A stretch of DNA of 64,000 nt from Cymbidium sinense. Taxonomy: Eukaryota; Streptophyta; Magnoliopsida; Asparagales; Orchidaceae. Made by a program: the position numbers and the translations under genes. The notes under the pieces were generated by a model, which was not told the DNA's origin, ran no database searches, and worked only from the letters and a program-made list of their open reading frames with translations. Below, in pieces: positions 48,013-60,430 of this stretch (positions within the stretch are counted from its first letter, which is position 1; each line of letters starts with the position of its first letter). Location of the stretch: the NCBI GenBank assembly GCA_021442155.1, contig CM038215.1, positions 279,484,413-279,548,412 on the forward strand, in the 5' to 3' direction.

Positions 48013-48503
48013 AATGAAGACTAAAGAGCACTACATAATTATCAATTTTATTATTAATAATTTACTAAGTTTTCAATGATAATCATATCTTGAACAAATG
48101 CTAGATTATTTTAAATAGTTGGACATTAATTGACTTATATAGATATCATTAATTTTTTATTATATTTCTACATATTAAAATGACATCAAGATTTATAATA
48201 AAATTTAGTTTAAATAAATTAATTTTAGTATGATATTTTTAAAATCAAATAGAATAAAAAATACATACAAATTCAAAAAACATTTACAAGCATATCATAA
48301 TTCTTGTACACTTATATATCTAACACTTAAACTTTGTATTTATATACATAACACTTTTTTTCATACAAAAATAAATTTCATTTTAAAAAATTTAATAATC
48401 GTGATATTAAAATTCCAAATTTTATTTATATAAATATGAAATTTTTAATGTTAAATATATAAAAATCATGTCTTATTATAAATCCTTTAAAATTTAACAA
48501 TAT
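48013..48503 (+). repeat. B module (B12), 3'-truncated
   Basis: B stops at AAATTTAACAATATGG and joins telomere-like sequence. The CATGCATG/TATA part, the recurrent frame and the closing D are missing. Confidence 0.8.
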
Positions 48504-48812
48504 GGTTAGTTTAAGCTTAAGGTTTAGTTTAGGGTTTAGGGTTTAGGGTTTCAGTGTTTAGTGTTTAGGATTTAGGATTTCAGGATTTAGGGTTTAGGAT
48601 TTAGGGTTTAAGATTTATGGTTTAGAGTTTAGGGTTCATTTAGGGTTTAGGGTTTAAGGTTTAGGGTTTAGTGTTTAGGGTTTAGGATTTAGGGTTTAGG
48701 GTTTAGGGTTTTTTTTTATTCTTTTATTTTTAGGTTTATGTTTTTATTTATTTAGTTTAGTTTATGTTTAGGTTTAGGTTTTATTTATTTTATTTAGTTT
48801 AGTTTATCTAGG
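48504..48812 (+). repeat. T module T26, last of the array
   Basis: Heptamers come first and hexamers last (TTTAGTTTAGTTTATCTAGG), the reverse of the usual order. It is cut by the left end of the gypsy element. Confidence 0.75.
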
Positions 48813-51800
48813 TGTGGTGTTTATTTTTGGGGTGTTAGACACCACACAGATCTTAAGGGGTACTTATTGAAGTGATTGGGTATGATATTAAGGAATGATG
48901 TACTATCTCGAAAGATAGGAATCACCACTATAATGGACTAATCACCAATAAAGACTCTAAGGCATGATGGGTCTTGAATATACAGATCTTTCCCCTACTT
49001 TACATGAAAAAGTAAAGTAGAGTTTATTTTAAGCCAGGTTCGTTAAGTTCCCTATGGAGGCAAGCTCCCATAGTTAATTACATCCTAAGGAATGAGAATT
49101 CCTTAAGAATACTCTCGATTAAAGTAGACAATTAGGATCTCCTAAGATTTCAAGGTTAAGACTATCAAAGGATTGGCTATTTTAGAAAATCAAATGGGAT
49201 ATATCAAGGAGAAAACTTATTTTTGGAATCCAAAGGGAGAAAATAAGAAATGCTCATGATACTAGGAAGCCTAGTGAGCATTCCAATCTACTCTATAGTT
49301 GGGCTTTATATTTTTGAAATTAAAGAGAGTTGATTATTTGAGTGGACATTTTATTAGATTGTTACGGCTTATAATTCCACAACATAAGATTGTGGAAATG
49401 CCTAAGAGATGAGGATTTATGCTTGTAGCCCAAAGGAAATAGCTACCTCAGATTCCTAAACTAAGGAGCCTTGGTACAAAATGAAGGCACAACCTAAATC
49501 TAAGGTGAAAATGGGTATATGGCTTACCTCCATAAGAGAGAATAAATCACTTGACTGTTGGACATATTATCACCTAGAGTGGCAGCCAGATAACTCCTCC
49601 TACGCTTTAAATCCATGTAGAAAAGTCTTATGATTTGCAAGATGGCTAGGTTGTTGTTCATTTAGAAAGAAAACTAAGTCCTTAGACTCACTCCCTAAGA
49701 GACTAGAGCATGAGTGGTATGAATCCATGACTTAATCTAATGCAAATTTTATCAAATTCATTTGATTCTTTTGGACTTTTTATTTTGACACAGGCTATGG
49801 GATTTTGTATGCCTAAATGTATGAGAATTTGATTATAAGCCAAATCAAGAGTGAAAGGGGTGTTTTCCACCAAAGGCTCTCATAGGTTAAGCCTTGATTC
49901 TCTGGCAAGGATGGAAACCCCCTCTTAACAAGAGTGAAAGAATATGACATGCATGATATTATACATTCATCCATCCAGGTAAGGGGTTACTAAAAATTTT
50001 ATTATCTTGATTTAATTCTTAGGCTTTTATGTGAGGTTATGAGTTGTTTAAAAATTTTAGTTATGAGTTGTTAATTGGGGTAGAAAAATTAATTTTATCC
50101 TAAGAGCCTACCGCATCCAGGCCACACATTCAAGCATCAATCATAAAGAAACTATGAAAAGCATGTTGTTCTAATGCACAATCTAAACACAACATCAAAC
50201 AATTTTATAGACTACCATAAAAGAATAAAAGGCCAGTGCGGTCGGGTTCTGTCGTACACCCCAAAAAGAGAAAAGAAAATATGGGTAGTCGAGCTCTACC
50301 CTTATACAACCCGAATTACAAAAATAATATATATGCTATGGGAGGTCTTCTTTTCTTCATTTCTTCATTTTCTTTCTTTTGATTTGATTTGTTCCAAAGG
50401 CATCATAGGGCACCCCAGGGACTAAGTCTTCTGACCACTACTCATGCTAATCCCCCATAGCACTAATCCTAATTCCTAATGCAAAATTACATCAAAAATA
50501 AGAAAAGTAAATCTAGCTACACCTGCAAAACAAATGTTAGCTAAACACACCATACAACCTAAGTAGTTATATGAACAATTTGGACTTAGCATCCACACAT
50601 GGGTAACCAAGCCCACCTGTCCTAACATGGGTTACACTTAGGGCTAAGCAACCTGCACAGCAAAAGAATTTATATTTTTTTTATTATAGCGACCCCTTTA
50701 AGCACAACCCCTTGCAGAAAATATGATTAGGCTAATAACGGCCTAACATCCAGTCTACGAAACATATACCTTAACTTCCAGTCTAAAACATTACATCACA
50801 AAATAAAATACAACATCATACATACAACGCCCTAACTTAACACTAGAAGTAGTGAGTTAGTATTCTAATGTGTGTGCTTAAGGCTTGTGTAGCAAGACTT
50901 TACTAGGCTTCTTTAGTTTAAGTTCCAATTTGAAGTTTGAATTTAAATTTACCTTTGGGTGATTTCAATATAAATGATTTAATGATTTGATTTTCATTTT
51001 TATTTCAGTTTTATTTGGTTGAAATGATATTTAGGTTCTCAAGAATGAAGAGTAGGATGAATTTCATTTGTAGATAGGACTCACCCTATTCTACATCCTA
51101 ATTCCTAAGGAATCTAACTAAAGTCCTTACGTATCTTGATTAGCCCATTTGAATTTCTGTAATTCATTTGATTTAGAATTTAGAATTTGAATTTATTTAA
51201 GTATTTGATTAATTGATTTTTTGGATTAGATGTTTTTTTTAATTGCATCTTGATAATTCAATATCCTTAATGTCTAATGGAGTTTAAGCTTGTTTAAGTT
51301 CATGTATTTTTGGTTGATTAATTTTAGATTAGGTGTTTTGATTTAATTGAATCTTGATAATTCAATATCTTTTTAAATATTTAATTATTTTCTTTGATCA
51401 TGGTTATGTGATTTAACTTTATGTTTATTTAATTCGATTGTAGTTCATTTATTTGTAGTTTGATCAGATTAGATTAATTAAGATTTTATTTTTGATTCTA
51501 ATTGGGTTTGATTCTTTGTAATTGGGATCTTATTTTTAATCACATCCATTTGTCATGTTCATCAAAGTTTGGTTTGCATTTTGATTTCATATATTGGATA
51601 GTTAATTAGTTTATTTTATTTAAGTAGGTTGAATGAGATTTGATTTGATTCTATATTAAATTGATGAGAATCTTTCTTGATTTAACTTAATTTGATTCAA
51701 TTTAATTTAGTTAGCTTTATTGGTCTATGGGTTTGCTTAGGATCAATGTGATTATATGATTTGTTTAATTAATAAGTGATTAATGTTAATTATAAAGGTT

Positions 51801-53559
51801 TGTTTAATTTTTTTTATTTAGTTTCATATTTGTTTAGACATATGATGTAATTAATGACTTAATGGTTTAGGTTTAATTTATGTTTTGATTAATATTTAAT
51901 TGCATTTTGGTTAATTAAGTTTAATGTAATTAATTTGATTAACTTAATTAGTTTGTTTAAGAGGTATGATTAAATTAAATAAAGATTTGTTTAACTTTTA
52001 ATTTGATTTCAAGTTTATTTGAGTTAATGATATAATTGGTGAATTAATGATTGAAGTTTAAATTAGGGTTTGATTATCATTTAATTGCATTTTTATGTTT
52101 GAGTAAGCTTAAGTTTAATATGATTAATGTAATTTACCCAATTAATTTATTTAATAGGTGTGCTTAAATTAATTAGTAGATTAATTAAGTATTTAATTTG
52201 AATTAACTTTAATCTGATTTATAAAGTTAAATTTGGTTTATTAAGATAATGGATTAATTTATTAAGTTCGCATTAATTAGATGTTTGATTAATTAAATTT
52301 GATTAAGGGTCAATTAAAATTATTAGATTAATTAAAGGTTTGTTTGATTAGAGATTAATGACTTAATGATTTAGATTTAATTTAAATTTTGATTAGTGTT
52401 TAATTGCATCTTAATTATGTTTAATTAAGTTTAGGTTTCATATGATTAATTTAATTAACTTAATTAATTTATTTAAGGGGTGTGATTATTTAATTATGGG
52501 TTTGATTTAAGCTTAATTTTAGAGTTAGCTTTAATGTGACTTATTTAAATTAATTTGATTAATTAAGATTATGGATAAATTTATTGAATTTTCATTAATT
52601 AAATGTTTGACAAATTGAGTTTGATTATTTATGATTAGGGTTTTACTTGATTTGATTTATTTATTATGTTTGTTTGATTTCATTAACATGTTCAATTTAG
52701 TTATCAGGTTGAAATATTCAATGGTTATATAATTATCTCATTCCAAATAGACGTGATTTAATCATAGGTTAATTAAGTTTGCTTTAATTTTATTTAGTTT
52801 AATTCAATTAGTATCAAATTATTAAAGTTTTCTAAGTTTGTTAGATTTTGAGTTTGATTTAAGATTTAATCATTTAATTGAGTTTTATTAACTTAAATAG
52901 ATTTAATCATATTTAATTTAATCTCCTTTAAAGATGATATTTTTTTTATTTAAAGGTTGATTAATGATTTAATGAATGCTATTCAATTTCTGATTTTTTG
53001 ATTTAATATTTGAGTTATTTTTAGATTATATTTTAGTTAACTCTTTAATTATTTAAACTCTAATCTTAAGTGTTTATTTGGGTTTCTTAAGATTCAGAAG
53101 ATCAAATCATTTTTCTTAAGAGTCCTAGATGTCAATTGAAGTGATTTAGGTCATCTTGAAGATTTTTGTAAATTTTTGAATTTTTATTTAATTTATTTTA
53201 TTAAAATTGATAATCTAAAATTAAAAATTTAATTTCTCCTAATAAAAAAGTTTTTTTAACTTCAAATTTTTATTGTAGGTGTATTTTAAAATCAATTTTA
53301 ATATCTGAAAATCTTAACTTAATTTGACTTATATTTTTGGTTTAATTAATAAAATATAAATTTGACTAAAAACTAAATTACGCTCACAATACTTAGTAAA
53401 TTTTGAGTATTTTAAGTTTGTTGGATTCCTCTCGGATAGACGAATCCAACGAGCTTTTCTTTGTAATTTTTGGTTAAGTATTTTATTTTCTATGAATTTT
53501 GGAAGTTTTAGATGATTTAAATTATTTTTTTTATTTTTATTATATATATATATATATAT

Positions 53560-53790
53560 ATGCGGTTTGGCGAAAAGACGACCGCCTTTCTCACACCGTC
53601 AATCATTTTGGTGAAAAGCTTCGGATCACCGCTCCGGCTTCGGATCACAGCGGTCGCCGTCCGTCGTCGCGACGCCGATCGATAGTCATCGCATCCGCAT
53701 CTGAAGGCGGATCGCGATCACGTGCGTCGAGCCGTCCCGATCCCGTGGCTGTGGATCGGACGGTGGTGGCGATGATGAACATATTTTGTA
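53560..53790. other. GC-rich patch in AT-rich LTR sequence
   Basis: This CpG-dense stretch of about 230 bases (for example CGTCGTCGCGACGCCGATCG) is flanked by very AT-rich DNA. The + frame 53,499-53,804 spans it but has a YIYIYIY start from a TA repeat, so I do not call it a gene. On the - strand it lies about 0.5 kb downstream of the putative TATA box, that is, in the transcribed part of the LTR. Confidence 0.6.
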
Positions 53791-54263
53791 TTTTGAAAAA
53801 ATGAAAGTTTCTAAGCCAAAACTTGTCTAAATGGACCCGTTTTCACGTCGGTTCATACCAAAAAAATTCTATTTCCTATTTGGGATGATTTAAAATAAAA
53901 GTGCTGAATTTTCTAAAGGAAATTCCTAGAATCACGGGAAATTTTATACAAAATATGCAAAATCCTAAGGCAAGCTACGGTTTGACGAAAGTTACCTCAC
54001 GGGGGATGATTTTCGGCGGCAGTGAAGATCCGAGGGAGATCTTATGTGTGAGAGGAAGCTTCAGAGTAATCTTTAGTTCTTGCTTCTCTTCGGAATGCCT
54101 CCTTCTCTGATGTTTATCATCGCCTCGTCGGAAGAGCAAATTCTTGTATTATTTGAGCTCAAAGTGGCTAAACGAAGTGGGGGATGGTTTTCCTTTTGCT
54201 TTGGGGAGTTTTTGAGAGCTGAATAGTGGTGGGAGGAAGAGATTTCAAGCCTCATCTCTCCCT

Positions 54264-54275
54264 CTTTTTATAATG
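54264..54275 (-). promoter_or_regulatory. Putative LTR TATA box
   Basis: On the - strand the sequence reads CCATTATAAAAAGAGGGAG, a good plant TATA box. Downstream it becomes pyrimidine- and purine-tracted (CTCTTCCTCCCACC), as near plant transcription starts. It would mark the U3/R region of the LTR. Confidence 0.45.
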
Positions 54276-56179
54276 GCCGAAAATTCAAAATATTTTTGAA
54301 TTTTTTGGTTCCAAATTGATTGTCATCTAGTTGGGGTGGTTGGGATGGATACAAGATTGATTAAGGACTTTGGATTTTTGCTCCAAAGTCCTCTCTTGCT
54401 GCCATATGATCAGATTTATTCAATTGAAATATTGGGGACATGTGATGGGAGAATTAAATAAGATTAGGTGAAATCCTATGTGGGGGATGATTCATGAGGA
54501 ATTTAAAATGGGTTGGGTTTATTTTGGGCTGATCCCAAATGGGTTTGGGTCGGATTTGATCAGCCCCCAATGGGTTTTGGCTTGGTTTCAAGGGATTTGG
54601 CCCAATTTGGTTCATACGGGTCATTTTGGACCAAATTGACCCATTTGACCAAAATTGGCCAAATTAGCTTGGGTTATGGTTGATTCATGTTCAATTGACT
54701 AATTGAAGATGAATGTGGTCTTTGGTTTGAATTAATTTAGAGTTAATTTTGATTTAGGCCAAATTGACCCTTTAGGCCAATTTGGGCTAGGTTAGTCAAG
54801 TTGAATTAATCGATTGATCAAATTGGTTTAATTATGGCTTTGGTTAAGTTCAATCAATTTGGAATGAATTTGAGTCATTCAATCAATTTAGGTCGGATCA
54901 TGATTTAACCCATTTGGTTTAGGCCAATTTGGGTCAATTTGGATCAAATGGCCAATTGCTTGGTTTATTGATTAATTATAATTGATCATTCTAGGGTGAT
55001 CAGCAATCATGGTGTAAGATTTTGGTGAGCTTGGTTCAATCTAATTTGGGTTGGATTAGAAGTTGGCTCAAATGGGTCCTTTAGGTCACTTTAGGTCAAG
55101 TGCACCTAAGTGAGTCAATTAGTTTGGTTTTAGTTTGATTCAAATTTAGTTGAACTTATATATGAACCCTAGATTAAAATACAAGTTCAACAGCAATCAA
55201 TTTGGAGTCTAAGGGATTTTGGCTCGTTTGAAATTTTCAAGTAAAAAGGGCTAAGTTTGGTTTGACTTGGGTTGGTTTCAATTTGATTTGATGGTTGTAG
55301 GTTTCATTTATATTTGGGTAGATAATTGAATGAATGATTGATTCAAGTGATAATTCATTAGTTTTGATTTGATCTGGATAGAATTTGGCTAAGTCCAAAG
55401 AATTGGCTTAAAGGGTTTAGACTGAGTTTGGATTTGATTTTCGATATAGTTTTGGTAATTTGAATTTGGATTTCATTTATATTTGTGAATATAAATGAAG
55501 GAATAATTGATTTATAAAGAGATCAATTGAGTTTGATTTGATTTAAGAGGATTTTTGGCTAAGCTTATGAATGTGGTTCATATGGCTTAGGAAGGGGTTT
55601 TAGGATTTGAATTTGATTTTGGGTTTCAATCATTTGGAGTGAAATTTTGGAATTAGATTCAGAATTTGAATTTAAATTTGAGATTTGATTTGAAAATTGA
55701 GTCTGTGGTTGATTTGAGAAAGTGTATCTAGATTAGGTTTAAGCTATGGGATAGGTAATTTCCTTAAACCCTAAGGCATAGCCTAATCTTATGGTTAACA
55801 CTTCTAAGTCTCTAGGCTTAGGTTAGGTGTTCACCTAATCACTAGAAGTGTCTTATACTAAGAAGTTCTTAGTGTCTAGAAGATTCCTAAGTCTAAGAGG
55901 ATGTTAAGAGCTCACTCCAAAAGTGAGGTCAATAAAAGGACCCCCAATAGGTGTAGTGTAACTGACAAGGCGCACCGCACTTATTGGGGTTGACCGAAAT
56001 GATCAACAACATCCAGAAGATTGCAACAAACAATAGAAGTGATCTATACCTAGACCCAAAAGGCAAATAGAATCACGATCTTAGTGTAATGCATCTCTTT
56101 TTATGCCAAAGGCGTAAGAGAGCAAGAAGGAATCTGCTAGGAATTGAGTACATGAACCTTCCTCTAGGGAAATAGGTTC

Positions 56180-56505
56180 AAGTTATCTACTGGGGATATG
56201 GATTTGAGTTTGATTGTGAATATGATTTATTTGGGTGTGTATCCACTGAGGATAAGAATTTGATTGGATTTCTTTGATTTGTTTGATCAGACTCCACTAG
56301 GGAGGCCAGTTTAATTTGTTATGGCTCCACTAGGGAGAAGGGTTCCAGATTGAGGGCATATCCACTGGGGATGTGCACTCGATTGAACTTGCTTGATTTA
56401 GATCTAAGCTCCACTAGAGAGGCTAATTTTATTTGAGCCTCACTAAGGAGAAATTTGATATGTTTAATTTGACTCCACTAGGGAGATTGCTTTCAAATTT
56501 ATTTT
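56180..56505. repeat. Short-period repeats with TCCACTAGGGAGG words
   Basis: At least eight variants of TCCACTAGGGAG or TCCACTGGGGAT are spaced roughly 35-60 bases apart. Confidence 0.65.
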
Positions 56506-56510
56506 GTTAT

Positions 56511-57780
56511 GGACCCTGTCAGTTTGCGATGGAATACATTAAGAAGGAGCCACTAGGGCCTTGGCCTGTCTTAGATTTATAAGTCTAAAGGGGTAGTCTA
56601 CCTGCCATAAGATAAAAATTATCCAACCTAAGGGGTTGCCCTTCAGTGTGCAACAACTGTACTAGGAAGAAAGCATAGCAGACTTACATCTTCCAAAGTA
56701 CGGATCAGTCGTTGGGGTGATCTGTTGATGGCACAATAGATCAATCCCGACCAAGGGTGACTATTTGAGCAAATGCCGCTGTGGACTCATATCGACTCAA
56801 GAGTAGTCCTTATGCTTAATTTGATTTGATTTGATTTACTTTAATTTTATGTGTTATATTGTGGACCCTGTCGGCGTACGATAGACCCACTGAGAAGGAG
56901 CCACGGGGGCCTTGGCCTATCTCAGATTTACAAGTCTAAAGGGGTAGTCTACCAGCCACAAGGTAGAACTATCCAGCCTAAAGGCTGCCTTTCGGTGTGC
57001 AATGACTGTACAAGGAAGAAAGCATGGTAGACTTACATCTTCCAAAGTAGGATCAGTCATTGGGAAGATCTATTGATGGCACAACAGATCAATCCCGACC
57101 AAGGGTGACTATTTGAGTGAATGCCACTGTGGACTCATATCGACTCAAGAATAGTCAAAATTAATTTTAATTTTAGATGGACCCTGTCGATTTGTGATGG
57201 ATCTACTAAGAAGGAGCTAATATCAGCCTAGACCTATCTTAGGTTTACAAATCCAAAGGGATAGTCTACCAGCCGTTAGGTAGAACTAACCAACCTAAGG
57301 GGTGCCTTTCGGTTTGCAATGGTCAAGTTAGGAAGAAAGCGTGAGGACTTACATTTCCCTAAACAAGGAACCACTGGGGTGATCGATCACTTGCGCAACA
57401 AATTGAGTCTGACCTAGGGCTGCCCATCAGTTTGCAATGATCGCGCTTAAAAGAATGCGTGATAGACTTATATATTTGAAAGCAAGGATGACCGCCTGGG
57501 TAACTCATTGGTGGCACAATAAATTGAACCCGACAGGGCTATGGAGTGATGCAGGATTTATCTCTCGGTAGTCGTAATTCCTATAGGGAGTTTTGCTGAC
57601 ACTTCCCTAAAGATAGGATGCCTGTTAGGGAAAGGGGCCACTGGGGGCTTGAATTCATAAACCTCAAGTAAATATTTTATGTTTGTTTGTTTAATTTGTT
57701 TTATCATGGACCATGTTAGTTTTGAGGGATCAAATTAAGAAGGAGTTTATATCAGCCTGGACATACTTAGATTTACTAAA
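56511..57780 (-). repeat. Tandem repeats, family 1, in gypsy 3' untranslated region
   Basis: Units beginning GGACCCTGTCGG start at 56,511, 56,873, 57,179 and (diverged, GGACCATGTTAG) 57,718. Unit length is about 300-360 bases. The first two are close copies through GACTATTTGAG and ACTCATATCGACTCAAGA; the third and fourth are degenerate. Confidence 0.8.
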
Positions 57781-58254
57781 CCAAGGGAGAATCTACGCAT
57801 CCGCTGAACAAATTCTCCAACCACAGGGGTGGCTACCAGGAAAGGGGGACTGTCTAATCCAAAAGTAACTTGAATAGTGTCTAAATGGGGTCTCAAAGGA
57901 TGTGATCCAAATAGAATACCCACAGGAGAAGGGATCGCAATGGGGCTTCAATCCAACACCCTAGAGAAAATGACATGGCTAGTCATATATCACATACGTA
58001 TTCGGTGGCCAACTCATGGAGAAAGCACGGGGACTTACATCTGCTAAGAGTGGTGTACCCACCGGGTGAGTCACTGTCAGCATAGCGAACATCAACCAAC
58101 CTATGGTACCCATCAGTTTGCAACAATCAGTCTAGAAAGAATGCTTGTAGGCTTACATCTCTAAAGCGAGCTGGGGACATTCTGTCTTTTGGCCAGTGCC
58201 ATCCGACTAGGTGACTGAGTGAATGCCACTGGGGACTTATATCAACTCACACGT

Positions 58255-59010
58255 AGTCAAGAGGAAAGCAGCCTCTGGGGGAATTACCTAAACCTCAAAT
58301 ATATTTGACTTAGTTAGGTCATAATGATTAATTAAGAAGAAAGCACAGGGACTCACATCATCTCAAACAGGATCAACCATGAGGTTGCTTACTGACTAGG
58401 CAGTGAAGACTACGAAACTAACAAGGTGCTCGTCGATTTGCAATGGTCAAATTAGGAAGAAAGCATGGGGACTCAATCCTCCAATAGATGACCACTGGGG
58501 TGATCAGTTGCTTTGGACAATAAATCGAACCCAACCTAGAGCAGCTAATGAGTGAGTGCCATAGGGGGATTGTGCCCACATCAAAGTAGCCTGAAAGAAA
58601 GATATGTGTATTTGTATTTAATATGAAGGAATAGGATGCCACTGGGGACTCTTACACCTAAACCTCAAGGAAACTCGACCTAGTCAGAGTATGGTGGCTA
58701 GTTCAAGAAGAAAGCGTTGGGACTCACATCTTTTAAACAAATCCAACACAAGGTAGTTCACTGACAGGGTAGTGAAGACTACCAAACTGATAAGGTGCTC
58801 ATTAGTTTGCAATGGTCAAATTAGGTAGAAAGCACGGGGACTCACATCCTCTAGACAAGAACCAATGGGGTGACATACTAGTAGCATGTGGGCGACTAGA
58901 AGCTAATGAGTAAGTGCCATAGGGGGCTTGCTCCCACATCAAAATAGCCCGAGACAAAGATATATGCTTATTTTTGATATGAAGGAATAGGATGCCACTG
59001 GGGAACCCTA
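58255..59010 (-). repeat. Tandem repeats, family 2, in gypsy 3' untranslated region
   Basis: A roughly 366-base unit is seen partly at 58,255-58,447, fully at 58,448-58,813 and partly at 58,814-59,010. Shared words are GTCAAATTAGG-AGAAAGC, AATGAGT-AGTGCCATAGGGGG and GAAGGAATAGGATGCCACTG. The - frames at 58,418-58,642 and 58,802-59,053 share the string ESPCFLPNLTIAN only because of this repetition. Confidence 0.8.
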
Positions 59011-59112
59011 AATATATCATGGTGGATTCATAAGAAAAAGATATTTCTAACACAAAAGAAATGAAATTGGAGATGAAAAGAAATTTTATTGATAATTATT
59101 TTTAAATAAGAT

Positions 59113-60430
59113 TTATGGATAATATTTCTTTAAGTAGAGCCCATTGATTGGAAGCATCGGGCACTCTCCTTTACAATTTATGAGTTGGCAAGACCCTCCT
59201 TGGTAGGCCTTCTCTATGGCATAAGGGCCTTCCCAAGTGGGTTCAAGCTTTCCTCCTATCTTTCGACGAGCAACAATTGGTCTCTTTAGAATTAAAACAA
59301 GCTCTCTTACTTGAAAAGCTCTAGGCCGGACCAACTTATTATGAGCTTGAATCATTTGGCTTTGTATAACTCAAGGTTTTGGCATTCTCGTAGGCGTCTC
59401 TCCTCCAAACCTTCAAGCTCTTCCAACCATAACTTGGCATTATTCCATTGTGATTTTGCTACCCGCGACTATCCTTAATAATGGGAGTTGGACTTCCAAT
59501 GGTAGAATGGCTTCGAACCCATACATTAAGGAGAAAGTGGTAGATTGATTTGGAGTTTTATATGTGGTACAGTAGGCCCATAAAGCTTCAACCAACTATT
59601 CATGCCATCGTCATTTATTATCATCTAGTGTCTTCTTCAATATTTGAATGAGGGTTTTGTTGAAAGCTTCTGCTAACCCATTTGCTCTTGGATAGTAGAT
59701 GGTAGAATATCTCCAATCTATGCTATGTCTTTGAGCAAAGCTATTGATTTTAGTGCTTTTGAATGCAGTACCATTATCATATATAATTCATCGAGGCACC
59801 CCAAACCTGTATATGATATGGTTCCTGAAAAATTGGAGCACATGTTGAGTTGTGACCTCTCTAAGTGGGATTGCCTCTGCCCATTTGGAAAAGTAGTCAG
59901 TAGCAGCTAGAATGAATCGATGACCTTTGGAAGAAGGAGGATCGATCGGACCCACAATGTCAGTACCCCAACACTCGAATGGCCATGAGGCCAATGTAGG
60001 ATGTAGAATGTTGGGAGGTTGATGTAGGACCACACCGTGTACCTGACATTGATGGCATCTCCTAGCTACGTCCATATAGTCTGTGATCATCGAAGGCCAG
60101 TAGTATCCTAGTCTCTTGATCTTGGCTTTCATCTTCGAACCGGATTGATGTGACCCACATAATATTGAGTGTACCTCGATCATGATTCTATGGGCTTCAT
60201 TTTGTCCAGACAACGTAACGACATATGATCGAAAGACTTCCAGTACAAGGTGCCACCTACAAGAGTATAGGAAAGGGCTCTCTGCTTCACCTGGTGTGCC
60301 AGTGATTTCTCTTGAGGTAGTTTGCCTATATTTAAATAATCTATGAATGGTTGCCTCCAATCTAGCTCCTCATCCTTTTTGGCAACCTCCCCTTCAAGAG
60401 AGAATCTCTCAATGAGTTCAGCATCAATAA
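59113..60430 (-). pseudogene. Gypsy integrase, broken
   Basis: The zinc-finger end is visible as GYYWPSMITDYMDVARRCHQCQ (two partial frames, about 60,100). The catalytic core follows: WGTDIVGPIDPPSSKGHRF with the first Asp (about 59,970), ATDYFSKWAEAIPLREVTTQ, YRFGVPR then a stop, and a DNGTAF block with the second Asp (about 59,775). ANGLAEAFNKTL has the Glu (about 59,700). The C-terminal domain at 59,355-59,113 reads HNKLVRPRAFQVRELVL and WEGPYAIEKAYQGGSCQL. Stops and frame changes between these blocks make it non-functional. Integrase would join element DNA to chromosomal DNA. Confidence 0.88.

Larger units (their letters stand above)
48813..55990 (-). repeat. Probable long 3' LTR of the gypsy element
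   Basis: On the - strand the left limit ends ...ACACCACA, matching the usual CA end, and forms a small hairpin with TGTGGTGT (48,813-48,820 with 48,839-48,846). A TATA box sits near 54,270. The right limit is uncertain; I place it near an inverted repeat at 55,942-55,989. Composition varies: ordinary sequence at 48.8-50.9 kb, TTAATTAA-like AT-rich sequence at 51-53.4 kb, a GC-rich patch at 53.56-53.79 kb, and GGTTTGG/GGCCAAATT-rich sequence at 54.5-55.7 kb. No protein is recognised. LTRs of 5 kb or more are known in the Ogre group. Confidence 0.4.

Noticed and set aside
1184..48812. A true chromosome end
   Set aside because: Telomere-like repeats are degenerate, broken up by other modules and retroelements, and followed by 15 kb of gypsy sequence; they are interstitial.
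1..48812. A CRISPR-like or other prokaryotic repeat array
   Set aside because: Repeat lengths, AT content and plant retroelements exclude it.
50174..50425. An 83-residue gene
   Set aside because: No family recognised, no supporting signals, and it is within probable LTR sequence.
53499..53804. A 101-residue host gene with a CpG island
   Set aside because: The start is a TA repeat, there is no domain, and it sits in probable LTR sequence of the opposite strand.
58418..59053. Two related small proteins sharing ESPCFLPNLTIAN
   Set aside because: The similarity is due to a 366-base tandem repeat in untranslated sequence; no other coding evidence.
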